Shown here: in pieces, positions 1 through 10,071 of the stretch
Layout: every line of letters begins with the position of its first letter
Numbering within the stretch: the stretch's first letter is position 1
DNA from: Micromonospora vinacea
GTDB taxonomy: Bacteria; Actinomycetota; Actinomycetes; Mycobacteriales; Micromonosporaceae
Direction of reading: 5' to 3'
Assembly: GCF_015751785.1 (NCBI RefSeq)
Contig: NZ_JADOTY010000001.1
Span: 2,728,001 to 2,792,000 of the forward strand
Length of the DNA: 64,000 nucleotides
Made by a program: the position numbers and the translations under genes
Notes under the pieces: model-generated
Database searches by the model: none
What the model saw: the letters and a program-made list of their open reading frames with translations, nothing else
What the model was told of the DNA's origin: nothing

Positions 1-35
1 TGCGGGCAGCGCGGCGAGGCGACGGGAGCGGACAG

Positions 36-866
36 ATGAGCAGTCCTCCGATGATCGATGGCGCGTTCGCCCGATGGCTGGCGTCCCGGGCGGGGCAGGC
101 GCTGCTCGACCTGCGCACGGAGATGGGTTTCGCCGACACCGGCGCGCTGAAGTCGGCCGGGGACAAGGTGTCGCACGACCTGATCCGCACGGAGTTGGCG
201 AAGTGGCGTCCGGGTGACGCGGTGCTCTCCGAGGAGGACGAGGGCTCGCGGTTGGCCTGGGCCGCGGAGGTGAACACCGGAGCGGTGTCGAGGCTGAACG
301 CCGACCGGGTGTGGATCGTCGACCCGTTGGACGGCACCCGCGAGTTCTCCGAGGAGGGCCGCTCCGACTGGGCGGTGCACGTGGCACTCTGGGCGCGCAA
401 CGCGCCGAGCCCGCACGGGCTGGTCGCCGGGGCGGTGGGGCTGCCGGCGCAGCACCGGGTGCTGGGCACTGACTACCCGCCGGCGTACCCGCCGATGACT
501 GTGGAGGCGGCGACGGCCGGCGAGCGGAAGATCCGCCTGGCCGCGAGCCGGAGCCGACCGCCGGTCTTCCTGACCGATCTGGCCGAGGACGTCGGGGCGC
601 ACCTGGTGCCGATGGGGTCGGCCGGAGCGAAAATCGCCGCAGTGGTCACCGGCGAGGTGGACGCGTACATCCACGCAGGTGGGCAGTACGAGTGGGACTC
701 GGCGGCCCCGGTCGCTGTGGCGACGGCCACCGGACTGCACGCTTCCCGGATCGACGGTTCTGCGCTGAAATACAACGAGGCGGATCCGCGCCTGCCCGAC
801 CTTCTGGTCTGCCGCAAGGATCTCGCCACCCGGTTGCTTGCAGCGCTGCAGAAACATTCCGGGTAG
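36..866 (+). CDS. cysQ: 3'(2'),5'-bisphosphate nucleotidase CysQ, inositol monophosphatase superfamily
   Basis: The 276-residue product has the superfamily metal-binding signatures: LSEEDE near residue 64, WIVDPLDGTREF near residue 93, and a C-terminal EWDSAAPVAVA segment. CysQ enzymes remove the 3'-phosphate of PAP/PAPS, the by-product of sulfate assimilation and sulfotransfer. The gene lies directly upstream of cysD and cysN on the same strand, which favours CysQ over a true inositol monophosphatase. The ATG at 36 has a GGGAG ribosome-binding site about 8 nt upstream. Upstream sequence is cut by the window edge, so its promoter is not visible. Confidence 0.9.
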   Translation: MSSPPMIDGAFARWLASRAGQALLDLRTEMGFADTGALKSAGDKVSHDLIRTELAKWRPGDAVLSEEDEGSRLAWAAEVNTGAVSRLNADRVWIVDPLDGTREFSEEGRSDWAVHVALWARNAPSPHGLVAGAVGLPAQHRVLGTDYPPAYPPMTVEAATAGERKIRLAASRSRPPVFLTDLAEDVGAHLVPMGSAGAKIAAVVTGEVDAYIHAGGQYEWDSAAPVAVATATGLHASRIDGSALKYNEADPRLPDLLVCRKDLATRLLAALQKHSG

Positions 867-941
867 CCTGAGCGAACTTTCTTGACATGCCCGACCGGAA
901 AGGTCTGGAAATCGGATGAGCGAGCGAATCGAGCCGGTGTC

Positions 942-1853
942 ATGACCACCCCCGCGGCGTACCAGGTCTCCCACCTGGACGCCCTGGAAGCCGAGAGCAT
1001 CTTCGTGATGCGCGAGGTGGTCGCCGAGATGGAACGCCCGGTGATGCTCTTCTCCGGTGGCAAGGACTCGATCGTCATGCTGCGGCTCGCGCAGAAGGCG
1101 TTCGCCCCGGCCAACGTCCCCTTCCCGGTCATGCACGTCGACACCGGGCACAACTTCCCCGAGGTCCTCGAATACCGCGACCAACGGGTCGCCGAGCTGG
1201 GGTTGCAGCTGGTGGTGGCGAGCGTGCCGGAGGCCCTGGCCAGCGGCATGGTCCGCGAGTCCGGCGACGGCATGCGCAACCGGATCCAGACACCTGTGCT
1301 GCTGGACGCTGTGGAGAAGCACCGCTTCGACGCGCTGTTCGGTGGCGCCCGCCGCGACGAGGAGAAGGCCCGGGCCAAGGAGCGGGTGTTCAGCTTCCGC
1401 GACGAGTTCGGTCAGTGGGACCCGAAGAACCAGCGGCCGGAGCTGTGGTCGCTGTACAACGGCCGGCACCACCCGGGCGAGTCGATCCGGGTCTTCCCGC
1501 TGTCCAACTGGACCGAGCTGGACGTCTGGCACTACATCGCCCGGGAACGCATCCCACTGCCGTCGATCTACTACGCGCACGAGCGCGAGGTGATCGAGCG
1601 GGACGGCATGTTCTACGCCGTCAACGAGTTCTTCCGCCCCCGCGCGGGTGAGGAGCGGTTCAAGGCGCAGGTGCGCTACCGCACCGTCGGCGACGCCTCC
1701 TGCACTGCGGCCGTCCGTTCCGACGCGGACACCGTGGAGAAGGTCATCGAGGAGGTGGCGGCCACCCGGATCACCGAGCGCGGCGCCACCCGCGGTGACG
1801 ACCGGGTCAGTGAGGCCGCCATGGAGGACCGCAAGCGGGAGGGCTACTTCTGA
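942..1853 (+). CDS. cysD: Sulfate adenylyltransferase subunit 2 (CysD)
   Basis: The 303-residue product is the ATP pyrophosphatase-fold catalytic subunit of ATP sulfurylase, which makes adenosine 5'-phosphosulfate from ATP and sulfate. The PP-loop LFSGGKDSIVML lies near residue 32, and the family segments FGGARRDEEKARAKER and FPLSNWTELDVW follow. I place the start at the ATG at 942 because family members begin close to the HLDALEAESI helix; the open frame extends 20 codons further upstream without homology. The stop overlaps the cysN start (TGATG), so the two are translationally coupled. The short leader at 913-941 (GAGCGAGCGAATCGAGCC) resembles a repeat-like sequence I associate with Micromonospora gene starts. 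Confidence 0.96.
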   Translation: MTTPAAYQVSHLDALEAESIFVMREVVAEMERPVMLFSGGKDSIVMLRLAQKAFAPANVPFPVMHVDTGHNFPEVLEYRDQRVAELGLQLVVASVPEALASGMVRESGDGMRNRIQTPVLLDAVEKHRFDALFGGARRDEEKARAKERVFSFRDEFGQWDPKNQRPELWSLYNGRHHPGESIRVFPLSNWTELDVWHYIARERIPLPSIYYAHEREVIERDGMFYAVNEFFRPRAGEERFKAQVRYRTVGDASCTAAVRSDADTVEKVIEEVAATRITERGATRGDDRVSEAAMEDRKREGYF

Positions 1854-3181
1854 TGAGCACCGAGATCGTGGCGTCCGCGAATGCGGAGCCGCGGGCTGTT
1901 ACCGGGGCCGGGCCGGAGGCCCGGCCGATGGACCTGCTGCGGTTCGCCACCGCCGGCAGCGTGGACGACGGGAAGTCGACCCTGATCGGCCGGCTGCTCT
2001 ACGACACCAAGTCGCTCTTCACCGACCAGTTGGCCGCCGTGGAGGCGGTCAGCGCGGCCCGCGGTGACGAATACACCAACCTGGCCCTGCTCACCGACGG
2101 TCTGCGCGCCGAGCGGGAGCAGGGCATCACGATCGACGTGGCGTACCGGTACTTCGCCACTCCCCGGCGCAAGTTCATCATCGCCGACACCCCGGGCCAC
2201 ATCCAGTACACCCGCAACATGGTCACCGGGGCATCGACAGCGGACCTGGCGTTGATCCTGGTGGACGCGCGCAAGGGCCTCGTCGAGCAGTCCCGCCGGC
2301 ACGCGTTCCTCTGCTCCCTGCTGCGGGTGCCGCACCTGGTCCTCTGTGTCAACAAGATGGACCTGGTCGACTGGTCGCAGGAGGTCTACGAGCGGATCGC
2401 CGACGAGTTCACCGCGTTCGCGGCGAAGCTCGACGTACCGGACCTGACCGTGGTGCCGGTCTCCGCGTTGCGCGGCGACAACATCGTCACCCGGTCGGAC
2501 AACATGCCCTGGTACGAGGGCCCGTCGCTGCTGCACCACCTGGAGCGGGTGCACATCGCCAGCGACCGCAATCTGGTCGACGTCCGGTTCCCGGTGCAGT
2601 ACGTGATCCGTCCGCAGTCCACCACTGTCACCGACTACCGCGGCTACGCCGGCCAGGTCGCCTCCGGCGTGCTGAAGCCGGGTGACGAGGTGATGGTGCT
2701 GCCCTCCGGCTTCACCAGCCGGATCGCCGCCGTGGAAACCGCCGACGGGCCGGTCCCGGAGGCGTTCCCGCCGATGTCGGTGACGGTACGACTGGCCGAC
2801 GAGATCGACATCTCGCGCGGTGACCTGATCTGCCGGCCTAACAACGCACCGGCGGTGGCCCAGGACATCGAGGCGATGGTCTGCTGGATGGACGAGACGG
2901 CCCCGCTGCGGGTCGGCGGCCGGTACGCGATCAAGCACACCACCCGGTCGGCTCGGGCCATCGTGCGCGGGCTGCACTACCGGCTGGACATCAACTCGCT
3001 GCACCGCGACGAGTCGGCCGACGAGTTGCGGCTCAACGAGATCGGCCGGGTGCGTCTGCGCACCACTGTGCCGCTGCTGGCCGACGAGTACCGCCGCAAC
3101 CGCACCACCGGCGGCTTCGTCATCATCGACGAGGCGACCAACCGCACGGTAGGTGCCGCCATGATCGTCGAAGCCGGCTAA
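1853..3181 (+). CDS. cysN: Sulfate adenylyltransferase subunit 1 (CysN), GTPase
   Basis: This 442-residue translation-factor-type GTPase energises APS synthesis by CysD. The P-loop AGSVDDGKST is near residue 31, the switch II motif DTPGHIQYT near 111, and the guanine specificity motif NKMD near 164, followed by beta-barrel domains II and III. The length matches stand-alone CysN; no APS kinase (CysC) domain is fused at the C-terminus, so PAPS synthesis, if present, needs a separate kinase. It overlaps cysD by one base and ends about 50 bp before a strong hairpin shared with the convergent galK gene. Confidence 0.96.
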   Translation: MSTEIVASANAEPRAVTGAGPEARPMDLLRFATAGSVDDGKSTLIGRLLYDTKSLFTDQLAAVEAVSAARGDEYTNLALLTDGLRAEREQGITIDVAYRYFATPRRKFIIADTPGHIQYTRNMVTGASTADLALILVDARKGLVEQSRRHAFLCSLLRVPHLVLCVNKMDLVDWSQEVYERIADEFTAFAAKLDVPDLTVVPVSALRGDNIVTRSDNMPWYEGPSLLHHLERVHIASDRNLVDVRFPVQYVIRPQSTTVTDYRGYAGQVASGVLKPGDEVMVLPSGFTSRIAAVETADGPVPEAFPPMSVTVRLADEIDISRGDLICRPNNAPAVAQDIEAMVCWMDETAPLRVGGRYAIKHTTRSARAIVRGLHYRLDINSLHRDESADELRLNEIGRVRLRTTVPLLADEYRRNRTTGGFVIIDEATNRTVGAAMIVEAG

Positions 3182-3231
3182 CCGCCTGCCAGCCCAGCCC
3201 CAGCCCAGCCCCCACCCCACCCCACCCCGAG

Positions 3232-3293
3232 CGGTGATCAAGAGGCTTGCGTCAATTCGAGCCCGAATCCTGACGCAGCCCTCTTGATCACCG
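3232..3293. terminator. Bidirectional terminator-like hairpin between cysN and galK
   Basis: Arms at 3232-3254 and 3271-3293 are complementary over 23 bp with two mismatches. The 16-nt loop contains a second small inverted repeat (ATTCG/CGAAT). It sits between two convergent genes, as expected for a shared terminator. There is no U-tract, which is usual in high-GC actinobacteria. The outer arms contain GATCA, as in two other intergenic inverted repeats of this window. Confidence 0.75.
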
Positions 3294-3310
3294 GCTGGGG
3301 TGGGTGGGGG

Positions 3311-4480
3311 TCACTGCAGGCGGGTGGCGCCGGGGGAGGGGAGGACGGTGACGGTACCGGGGGCGGTGAAGCCACGTTCGGCGTACGCGTCGGTCACCGC
3401 GGCGGCAATCGCATCGGCCCGGTCGGCCTCGACCAGCGCGAGCACGCATCCGCCGAAACCGCCGCCGGTCATCCGGGCGCCCAGGGCGCCGGCCGCCAAC
3501 GCCGCCTCGACCGCGGTGTCGATCTCCGGCACGGTGATCTCGAAGTCGTCGCGCATCGAGACGTGGGAGGCGGTCAGCAGCGGGCCGATGTCGCGGACCC
3601 GGGCGGCGCGGAGCAGCGCCACGGTGTCCAGTACGCGTTGGTCCTCGGTCACCACGTGTCGGACCCGCCGCCGGGTCTCCTCGTCGTCGAGCTGCGCCAA
3701 CGCGGCGTCGAGCTGGTCGACGCCCACGTCGCGCAGGGCGGCGACGCCGAGCGTGGTGGCCCCGGCCTCACAGGAGCGTCGGCGGGCCGCGTACTCCCCG
3801 TCGGCGTGGCGGTGCGGTGCCCGGCTGTCGATGACCAGTACCGCCAGCCCGGCGGCGTCCAGGTCGAACGGGATGTGCTCGACCGACTCGTCGCGGCAGT
3901 CCAGGAAGAGGGCGTGCCCAGCGCGGCACCGGATCGCCGCGGACTGGTCCATGATGCCTGTCGGCGCGCCCACGTAGACGTTCTCCGCACGCTGGGCCAG
4001 CCGGGGTTGCAGTTCCGGGGCGAGCTCCAGCTCGCCGAGGTCGAGCAGGGCCGCCAGCACGGCCGACTCCAGCGCGGCCGAGGAGGAGAGCCCGGCGCCC
4101 AGTGGCACGTCGGAGGCGATCGCCAGCCGGGCGCCCGACACCGGGTGACCCGCCTCGCGCAGCGCCCAGACCACCCCTGCGACGTACGCGCCCCAGCCGG
4201 TGACCCGACCCGGCTCGGCGACGTCGTCCGCGCCGAAGGTGATCGCCTCGCCGGAGAGCTCGGACCAGACCGTCCAGTGCTCCCCGTCCTGCCGGTCGGC
4301 CGCGACGACGGTGCGCATCGGCAGCGCGAACGGCAGCACGAAGCCGTCGTTGTAGTCGGTGTGCTCACCGATCAGGTTGACCCGGCCCGGGGCCGCCCAG
4401 CGGCCGGAGGCCTGGCCACCGAACTGCGCGGAGAAGCCGGCGGCGGCCCGCTCGGCGACGTCACCGCTCGAGTGGGTCAC
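3311..4480 (-). CDS. galK: Galactokinase
   Basis: The 389-residue GHMP kinase phosphorylates galactose to galactose 1-phosphate, the first step of the Leloir pathway. The galactokinase signature GRVNLIGEHTDYN is at the N-terminus, the ATP-binding motif VPLGAGLSSSAALE is central, and the third GHMP motif GARMTGGGFGGC is near the C-terminus. I choose GTG 4480 because AAGGGAGA lies 5-8 nt upstream. The open frame continues 20 codons further, but those codons come entirely from the tandem repeat between galE and galK and are unlikely to be native. It is probably co-transcribed with galE upstream; no galT is seen here. Confidence 0.95.
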   Translation of the reverse strand: MTHSSGDVAERAAAGFSAQFGGQASGRWAAPGRVNLIGEHTDYNDGFVLPFALPMRTVVAADRQDGEHWTVWSELSGEAITFGADDVAEPGRVTGWGAYVAGVVWALREAGHPVSGARLAIASDVPLGAGLSSSAALESAVLAALLDLGELELAPELQPRLAQRAENVYVGAPTGIMDQSAAIRCRAGHALFLDCRDESVEHIPFDLDAAGLAVLVIDSRAPHRHADGEYAARRRSCEAGATTLGVAALRDVGVDQLDAALAQLDDEETRRRVRHVVTEDQRVLDTVALLRAARVRDIGPLLTASHVSMRDDFEITVPEIDTAVEAALAAGALGARMTGGGFGGCVLALVEADRADAIAAAVTDAYAERGFTAPGTVTVLPSPGATRLQ

Positions 4481-4488
4481 GGTGTCTC

Positions 4489-4602
4489 CCTTTGTTCGCG
4501 ACTGCGGGGCTCGCAAACCCGGCTCACTCCTCGCGCTCACCGTGCCTCCTTTGTTCGCGACTGCGGGGCTCGCAAACCCGGCTCACTCCTCGCGCTCACC
4601 GT
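4489..4602. repeat. Tandem 55-bp direct repeat between galE and galK
   Basis: Two identical 55-bp copies at 4489-4543 and 4548-4602 have a 59-bp period. Read on the minus strand, each begins GTGAGCGCGAGG and ends in CGCGAACAAAGG. The galE stop codon TGA (4596-4598) lies inside the upstream copy. The AAAGG end of the downstream copy forms part of the galK ribosome-binding site. The unit looks like a mobile intergenic repeat rather than coding sequence. Confidence 0.85.
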
Positions 4603-5579
4603 TGCCCCAGGATGTGCGTGCGGTAGAACGCCCAGGCATCTCCGACCATGTCGTGCAGGGTCGGCTTCTGCGGCACCCAGCCCAGCTCCTCGCGGGCCAG
4701 CGCGGAGGACGCGACCAGCTCGGCCGGGTCGCCCTCGCGGCGCGGGGCGACCTCGACGGGCAGTTGGTGCCCGGTCACCTCGCGGACCACGTCGACGACC
4801 TGGCGGTTGGTGAAGCCGTTGCCGTTGCCCAGGTTGTAGATCCGGTGCTGGCCGCCGGTGGCCGCGTCCAGCGCCAGCAGGTGCGCGCGGGCCAGGTCGG
4901 CGACGTGGATGTAGTCGCGGACGCAGGTGCCGTCCACTGTGGGGTAGTCGTCCCCGAAGAGCTGGAGCTTCTCCCGGCGGCCGGCGGCGACGTCCAGCGC
5001 GATCGGGATGAGGTGCGTCTCCGGGTCGTGTCGCTCGCCGAGCGTGATGTCGCCGTCGAGGTGGGCGCCGGCGACGTTGAAGTAGCGCAGCGACACGGCG
5101 GCCAGCCCGTGCGCGATCGCCTCGGAGGTGAGTGCCATGTCGACGGCGAGTTTGGTGGCGCCGTACGTGTTGGTGGGCGCCTTCACCGCGTTCTCGGTGA
5201 TGGGCAGTTCGGTGGGGTTGCCGTAGACGGCGGCGGTGGAGGAGAAGACCATCCGGGGCACCCCGGCGGCCCGGACCGCGTCGATCAGGGCGAGCGTGCC
5301 GATGGTGTTGTTCTGCCAGTACAGCTCCGGCTTGACCATCGACTCGCCGGCAGCGATCAGGGCGGCGAAGTGCAGCACCCCGTCGAACCCGGCGTCCGCG
5401 GTGATGACGCGGGCGGCGTCGTGGATGGACGCCTCCACGTGGGTGGCGTCCGGGGCGAGGGCCTCGCGGTGGCCGGTGCGCAGGTCGTCCAGGATGACCA
5501 CCTGGTGACCCGCGTCGAGCAGCATCCGGGTGACCACGCTTCCGATGAAGCCGGCGCCTCCGGTGACGAGCAGTTTCAC
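4596..5579 (-). CDS. galE: UDP-glucose 4-epimerase
   Basis: The 327-residue extended short-chain dehydrogenase interconverts UDP-galactose and UDP-glucose. The N-terminal Rossmann motif is TGGAGFIGS, the catalytic Tyr/Lys pair is YGATK, and the segment YFNVAGA follows. The length fits bacterial GalE. The start is GTG 5579, preceded by AGGAGG about 8 nt upstream. The final codon and stop run into the tandem repeat, so the repeat may have set the present C-terminus. A TAGTGT -10-like box lies at 5628-5633 on the minus strand. Confidence 0.94.
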   Translation of the reverse strand: MKLLVTGGAGFIGSVVTRMLLDAGHQVVILDDLRTGHREALAPDATHVEASIHDAARVITADAGFDGVLHFAALIAAGESMVKPELYWQNNTIGTLALIDAVRAAGVPRMVFSSTAAVYGNPTELPITENAVKAPTNTYGATKLAVDMALTSEAIAHGLAAVSLRYFNVAGAHLDGDITLGERHDPETHLIPIALDVAAGRREKLQLFGDDYPTVDGTCVRDYIHVADLARAHLLALDAATGGQHRIYNLGNGNGFTNRQVVDVVREVTGHQLPVEVAPRREGDPAELVASSALAREELGWVPQKPTLHDMVGDAWAFYRTHILGQR

Positions 5580-5761
5580 GTCCTTGCCTCCTGCCTGGCC
5601 CGCCCGGGACGTGGCCCTTCGGTGATCACACTAGGGCGGTGGCCGGCACGCTCGCCGACGCCACCGTCAACCCCATTCCATCATAATCTCTCATGATTAA
5701 ACAGAGCCGAACATTCGGGCGCCGCTCCGCGTGATCCCCGGTGCGGTGGGCACACGGTGTC

Positions 5762-5767
5762 TACCAT
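5762..5767 (+). promoter_or_regulatory. Leaderless -10 box (TACCAT) for the CorC-like gene
   Basis: TACCAT fits the actinobacterial TANNNT -10 consensus and lies 7 nt before the ATG at 5775. The transcript would therefore start at or next to the start codon. No Shine-Dalgarno sequence is present, which agrees with leaderless initiation. Confidence 0.6.
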
Positions 5768-5774
5768 CTCTGTC

Positions 5775-6944
5775 ATGCGGGAAGTGGCCCGTACCGGGCT
5801 CCGGCGACGCGCGCGGGTACACCCCCGCCGCGACCCCGGCCCGCTCGCCCGGGCCGTCGCCCGGGTGCTGGTCCGCGCCGCGGACGGCGCCACCCGACTC
5901 GTCACCGATCTGCTCGGGACCGGTCCGGCGGCCGGCCGGGAGCGCATCTCAGAGGCCGATCTGCGGGACCTCGTCGCGGCGAACACCGTGCTCGACCCGG
6001 ACGAGCGGCGGATCATCGACGAGGTCCTGGTGGCCGGTGCCAGCCTGATCCGCGAGGTGATGATGCCGCGCACCGAGGTGGTCTTTCTCCCGGCGCGGCT
6101 GACCATCGTCGAAGCCGCCCGACTGGTCCGCGCCGAAACCCACACCCGCTACCCGGTCACCGACGGCACCCACGACGACGTGGTCGGCTTCGTGCATCTC
6201 CGTGACGTACTGCTGCGCCCGGACGCCGACCCGTGCGTCACCGTCGGCGAGTTGGCCCGGGAGGTGAAGCGGCTCCCGGGCAGCAAACGGGTGCTCGCGA
6301 CGCTGACCGAGATGCGCCGGGAGGGCCAGCACCTCGCGGTGGTGGTCGACGAGTACGGCGGCACGGCCGGGATCGTCACCCTGGAGGACCTCATCGAGGA
6401 GTTGATCGGTGAGATCCACGACGAGTACGACGCCGCCCCGGACCCGGTGCACGACGGCCTGCCCGCCGTGGTGGACGGTCGCCTCAACCTCGCTGACTTC
6501 GCCGAGCGGACCGGTGTGGCACTTCCCGCCGGGCCGTACGAGACGGTGGGCGGGTTCGTCATGGCCGCGCTGGGCCGGCTTCCGGTGACCGGCGACGAGG
6601 TGCCGGTGCCGGGTGAGCCCGCCGAGGTCGGCGCGCCCGATCCGGCCGACCTGCCAGCCGGCTGGCTGCTGCGGGTGCTCGCGTTGGACGGCCGCCGGGT
6701 GGCCCAACTCGCCGTCTCCGCCGCCCGCGCCGCCGAGCCGCGCACCGAGCCGCGCACCGAGCAGCGCCGCGAGTACGACGCCGAGCTGGCCTCGGCGGGC
6801 GGTTCCGGGCAGGCCCGGGAGGCGGTGGCGGGGCAGCACCGCCGGGTCACTGTCGGCCCGACGCGCCGGGTCGGCGCGGGCGAACCACGCGAGGTCAGCA
6901 CCCCGGCACCGGCGGGCCGGAGCCGACCCGCCGGCCCGTCATGA
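5775..6944 (+). CDS. CorC/HlyC-type CBS-pair protein without a DUF21 membrane domain
   Basis: The 389-residue product carries a CBS-domain pair (from about MMPRTEVVFLPA to the VVVDEYGGTAGIVTLEDL segment, residues 95-215) and a CorC_HlyC transporter-associated domain (about 228-310). The last 75 residues are Arg/Ala/Glu-rich and look disordered. Full-length actinobacterial relatives carry an N-terminal DUF21 transmembrane domain. Here the N-terminus is Arg-rich and soluble, as in stand-alone CorC, linked to magnesium/cobalt efflux. I place the start at ATG 5775, directly after a leaderless -10 box, rather than GTG 5757. Confidence 0.8.
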   Translation: MREVARTGLRRRARVHPRRDPGPLARAVARVLVRAADGATRLVTDLLGTGPAAGRERISEADLRDLVAANTVLDPDERRIIDEVLVAGASLIREVMMPRTEVVFLPARLTIVEAARLVRAETHTRYPVTDGTHDDVVGFVHLRDVLLRPDADPCVTVGELAREVKRLPGSKRVLATLTEMRREGQHLAVVVDEYGGTAGIVTLEDLIEELIGEIHDEYDAAPDPVHDGLPAVVDGRLNLADFAERTGVALPAGPYETVGGFVMAALGRLPVTGDEVPVPGEPAEVGAPDPADLPAGWLLRVLALDGRRVAQLAVSAARAAEPRTEPRTEQRREYDAELASAGGSGQAREAVAGQHRRVTVGPTRRVGAGEPREVSTPAPAGRSRPAGPS

Positions 6945-8003
<1,059 letters not shown>

Positions 8004-8052
8004 CGCCGCGATACCTGTGGACGGGTCGGTGCTCGGAGGGGCGGCGCGCAGC

Positions 8053-8598
8053 GTGGATCGCAGTGGCGGGGTGCCGCCGACCGGCGACACCATCCAGATC
8101 GGCATCGCGGTGGACATCCCCGAGCCGTGGGGTGCCCAGCTCACCCGGCGGCGGGTCGAGGCCGGTGATCCGCTGGCGGTGCCCGCGCACGTGACATTGC
8201 TCGGTCCCACCGAGATCCGGACGGCGAACCTGCCAGCGATCGAGCGGCACCTGGCCGCCGTCGCCGCCGCGCACCTGCCGTTCACGCTGCACCTGCGGGG
8301 CACCGGCACGTTCCGTCCGGTCACCCAGGTGGTGTTCGTCGCGGTGGCCGCCGGGATCAGCGAATGCGAGTTGCTGGCGGCGGCCATCGCCGCGGCGCCG
8401 GGCCTGCACCGCGAGCTCCGCTTCCCGTACCATCCGCACGTCACAGTGGCTCAGGACGTGGCACCGGAGGCGCTGGACAGGGTGTACGAGGATCTGGCCG
8501 ACTTCTCCGCGATGTTCGAGGTCGACGCGTTCACCCTCTTCTCGCACAGCGGGCAGGCCAGGTGGCAGCCGCGTCGCGACTTCTGCCTCGGCGACTGA
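8053..8598 (+). CDS. 2'-5' RNA ligase family (2H phosphoesterase) protein
   Basis: The product of about 181 residues contains the two H-x-T motifs of the 2H phosphoesterase fold: HVTLLGP in the first half and HVTVAQD in the second, each followed by a hydrophobic strand. Such proteins act on cyclic phosphates or 2',5'-linked RNA ends; the substrate of this one cannot be told. Several in-frame GTG codons are possible (7993, 8017, 8029, 8053, 8071). I prefer 8053 because GGAGGGG lies 11 nt upstream. It follows trpS by 49 bp and may be co-transcribed with it. Confidence 0.8.
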   Translation: MDRSGGVPPTGDTIQIGIAVDIPEPWGAQLTRRRVEAGDPLAVPAHVTLLGPTEIRTANLPAIERHLAAVAAAHLPFTLHLRGTGTFRPVTQVVFVAVAAGISECELLAAAIAAAPGLHRELRFPYHPHVTVAQDVAPEALDRVYEDLADFSAMFEVDAFTLFSHSGQARWQPRRDFCLGD

Positions 8599-8677
8599 AC
8601 CGTCGGCGACGCGCCGGCCGGCGAGCATCGGAAGCCGGTTGCCCCTACAGCGGTGGGAGATCGGCGAGGATGATCGC

Positions 8678-9604
8678 GTGAACGTGATCGGCCGGATCGA
8701 GGCGGGCATCGACCGCTGGGTGAGCGGCGCGCGCCACCGGTCGGGGCTCTTCGATCATGTGTGGCGGGCCGGCGTGCTGTACGGCGAGGTGCTGGCCGGC
8801 CGATTGGCCGCCGCCATCGCCTACTACGGCTTCTTCGCGGTGTTCGCCCTCGCCCTGGTGGCGTTCTCCATCTTCGGCGCGATCCTTGAGGACAACGACG
8901 AGGTGAGCGCGGCGGCGGCCGACTTCCTCAAGGAGAATCTGCCGTTCCTGGACGCCGAGCAGATCGCCAACTCCAGCGGCACTGTCGGTGTGGTCGGCCT
9001 GGTCATCCTGGTCTTCACCGGGATCGGCTGGGTGGAGGCAATCCGGTCCTCGCAGCGGCTGATGTACCAGCTCAACCAGCAGCCGGGCAATCTGGTGGTG
9101 CGGCGGCTCGTCGACCTGGGCGTGATGATCGGTGTCTTCGTGCTGCTCGGCGTCTCGGTCGCGGCGGTGGACGCGTTGGAGTCGTTGCTGCGGTTCCTGC
9201 TGCGCAGCACCGGGTCGGTCGGGCTGACCACGATCAGCGCGGTGCTCAGCGTGCTGGTCAACACCGTGCTCGCCACCGCGCTGCTGCTCGCCGTGCCCCG
9301 GCTGCGGATGAGCCGGTCCCGGCTGCGCCCGGTGGTGGTGCTGGTGGCGATCGGTATCACGCTGTTGAACACCGTCGGGCGGTACTACGTGGTACGGACC
9401 GAGCGGAATCCGGCGTACACGGTGGTGGCCGGCGCCGTCGGTCTGCTGCTCTACCTCTACCTGCTCAACCAGCTGGTGCTGTTCGGCGCGGCACTCCTGG
9501 CGACCAGTACGAACGGCCGAGTGGTGGATCTGGCGGAGACCCCGGCCCCACCGAAGGATGTCGACGAGGGCATCGATCCCGGCACGCCGGGCGGTGCGGG
9601 CTGA
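8678..9604 (+). CDS. YihY/BrkB family integral membrane protein
   Basis: The 308-residue protein has about six predicted membrane segments and the YihY/UPF0761 features: an N-terminal [20 protein letters not shown] helix, a [15 protein letters not shown] loop, and a conserved final [15 protein letters not shown] helix. The family was once called ribonuclease BN in error; its true function is not settled. The start is GTG 8678, with GAGGA 8 nt upstream. The stop overlaps the next gene's ATG (TGATG), so the GntR regulator is translationally coupled to it. Confidence 0.85.
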   Translation: MNVIGRIEAGIDRWVSGARHRSGLFDHVWRAGVLYGEVLAGRLAAAIAYYGFFAVFALALVAFSIFGAILEDNDEVSAAAADFLKENLPFLDAEQIANSSGTVGVVGLVILVFTGIGWVEAIRSSQRLMYQLNQQPGNLVVRRLVDLGVMIGVFVLLGVSVAAVDALESLLRFLLRSTGSVGLTTISAVLSVLVNTVLATALLLAVPRLRMSRSRLRPVVVLVAIGITLLNTVGRYYVVRTERNPAYTVVAGAVGLLLYLYLLNQLVLFGAALLATSTNGRVVDLAETPAPPKDVDEGIDPGTPGGAG

Positions 9605-9990
9605 TGACGGAAGGCGCGCAGGTGCTGATCTCGGTCGATCCGGACTCGTCGGTGCCCCCGTACGAGCAGGTGCGGGTGCAGCTCGCCGAGCTGATCGGCG
9701 ACGGCCGGCTGCCGGTGGGCAGCCGACTGCCCACCGTCCGGCAGCTCGCCGCCGACCTGCGGTTGGCTGCGAACACGGTGGCCCGCGCCTACCGGGAGTT
9801 GGAAGCGGCCGGGTTGCTGGAGACCCGGGGGCGCAACGGCACCTTCGTCGCCCCCGGGCGGGACGACGCCGTCGACAGGTTGCAGCGGGCGGCGGCCGGC
9901 TACGCGGCGGAGGCGGCCCGGCTCGGTGTGCCGCCGTCCACCGCGCTCGCCCTGGTCCGGGCCGCCCTGGACGCCGTCCGCCCCGGCTGA
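9604..9990 (+). CDS. GntR family regulator, YtrA-like short form
   Basis: At 128 residues this has the winged-helix GntR DNA-binding domain ([20 protein letters not shown], residues about 40-60, and the wing [12 protein letters not shown]) but only a short C-terminal helical tail. This is the YtrA subfamily layout, whose members often control ABC transporter or membrane-protein genes next to them. It overlaps the YihY gene by one base, so a role in controlling that gene or its own operon is reasonable but inferred. Confidence 0.87.
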   Translation: MTEGAQVLISVDPDSSVPPYEQVRVQLAELIGDGRLPVGSRLPTVRQLAADLRLAANTVARAYRELEAAGLLETRGRNGTFVAPGRDDAVDRLQRAAAGYAAEAARLGVPPSTALALVRAALDAVRPG

Positions 9991-10071
9991 CCGGTCGCCG
10001 ATCGACAGTCGGACGGGCGATAACTGAGGAGAACGGCGCCGGCGCTCGCGTTCGCGGACCATGATGAGCCG

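Noticed and set aside
4489-4602. Possible CRISPR array
   Set aside because: There are only two units, with a 4-bp gap instead of spacers, and no cas genes in the window.
3284-5696. Long plus-strand open frames opposite galK and galE
   Set aside because: Both galK and galE have full sets of catalytic motifs on the minus strand. The opposing frames begin or run through the tandem repeat and lack homology.
5680-5700. AT-rich stretch with TAATC/GATTA as a regulator site
   Set aside because: It is a short, weak inverted repeat with no matching second copy; its low GC stands out but gives no assignable function.
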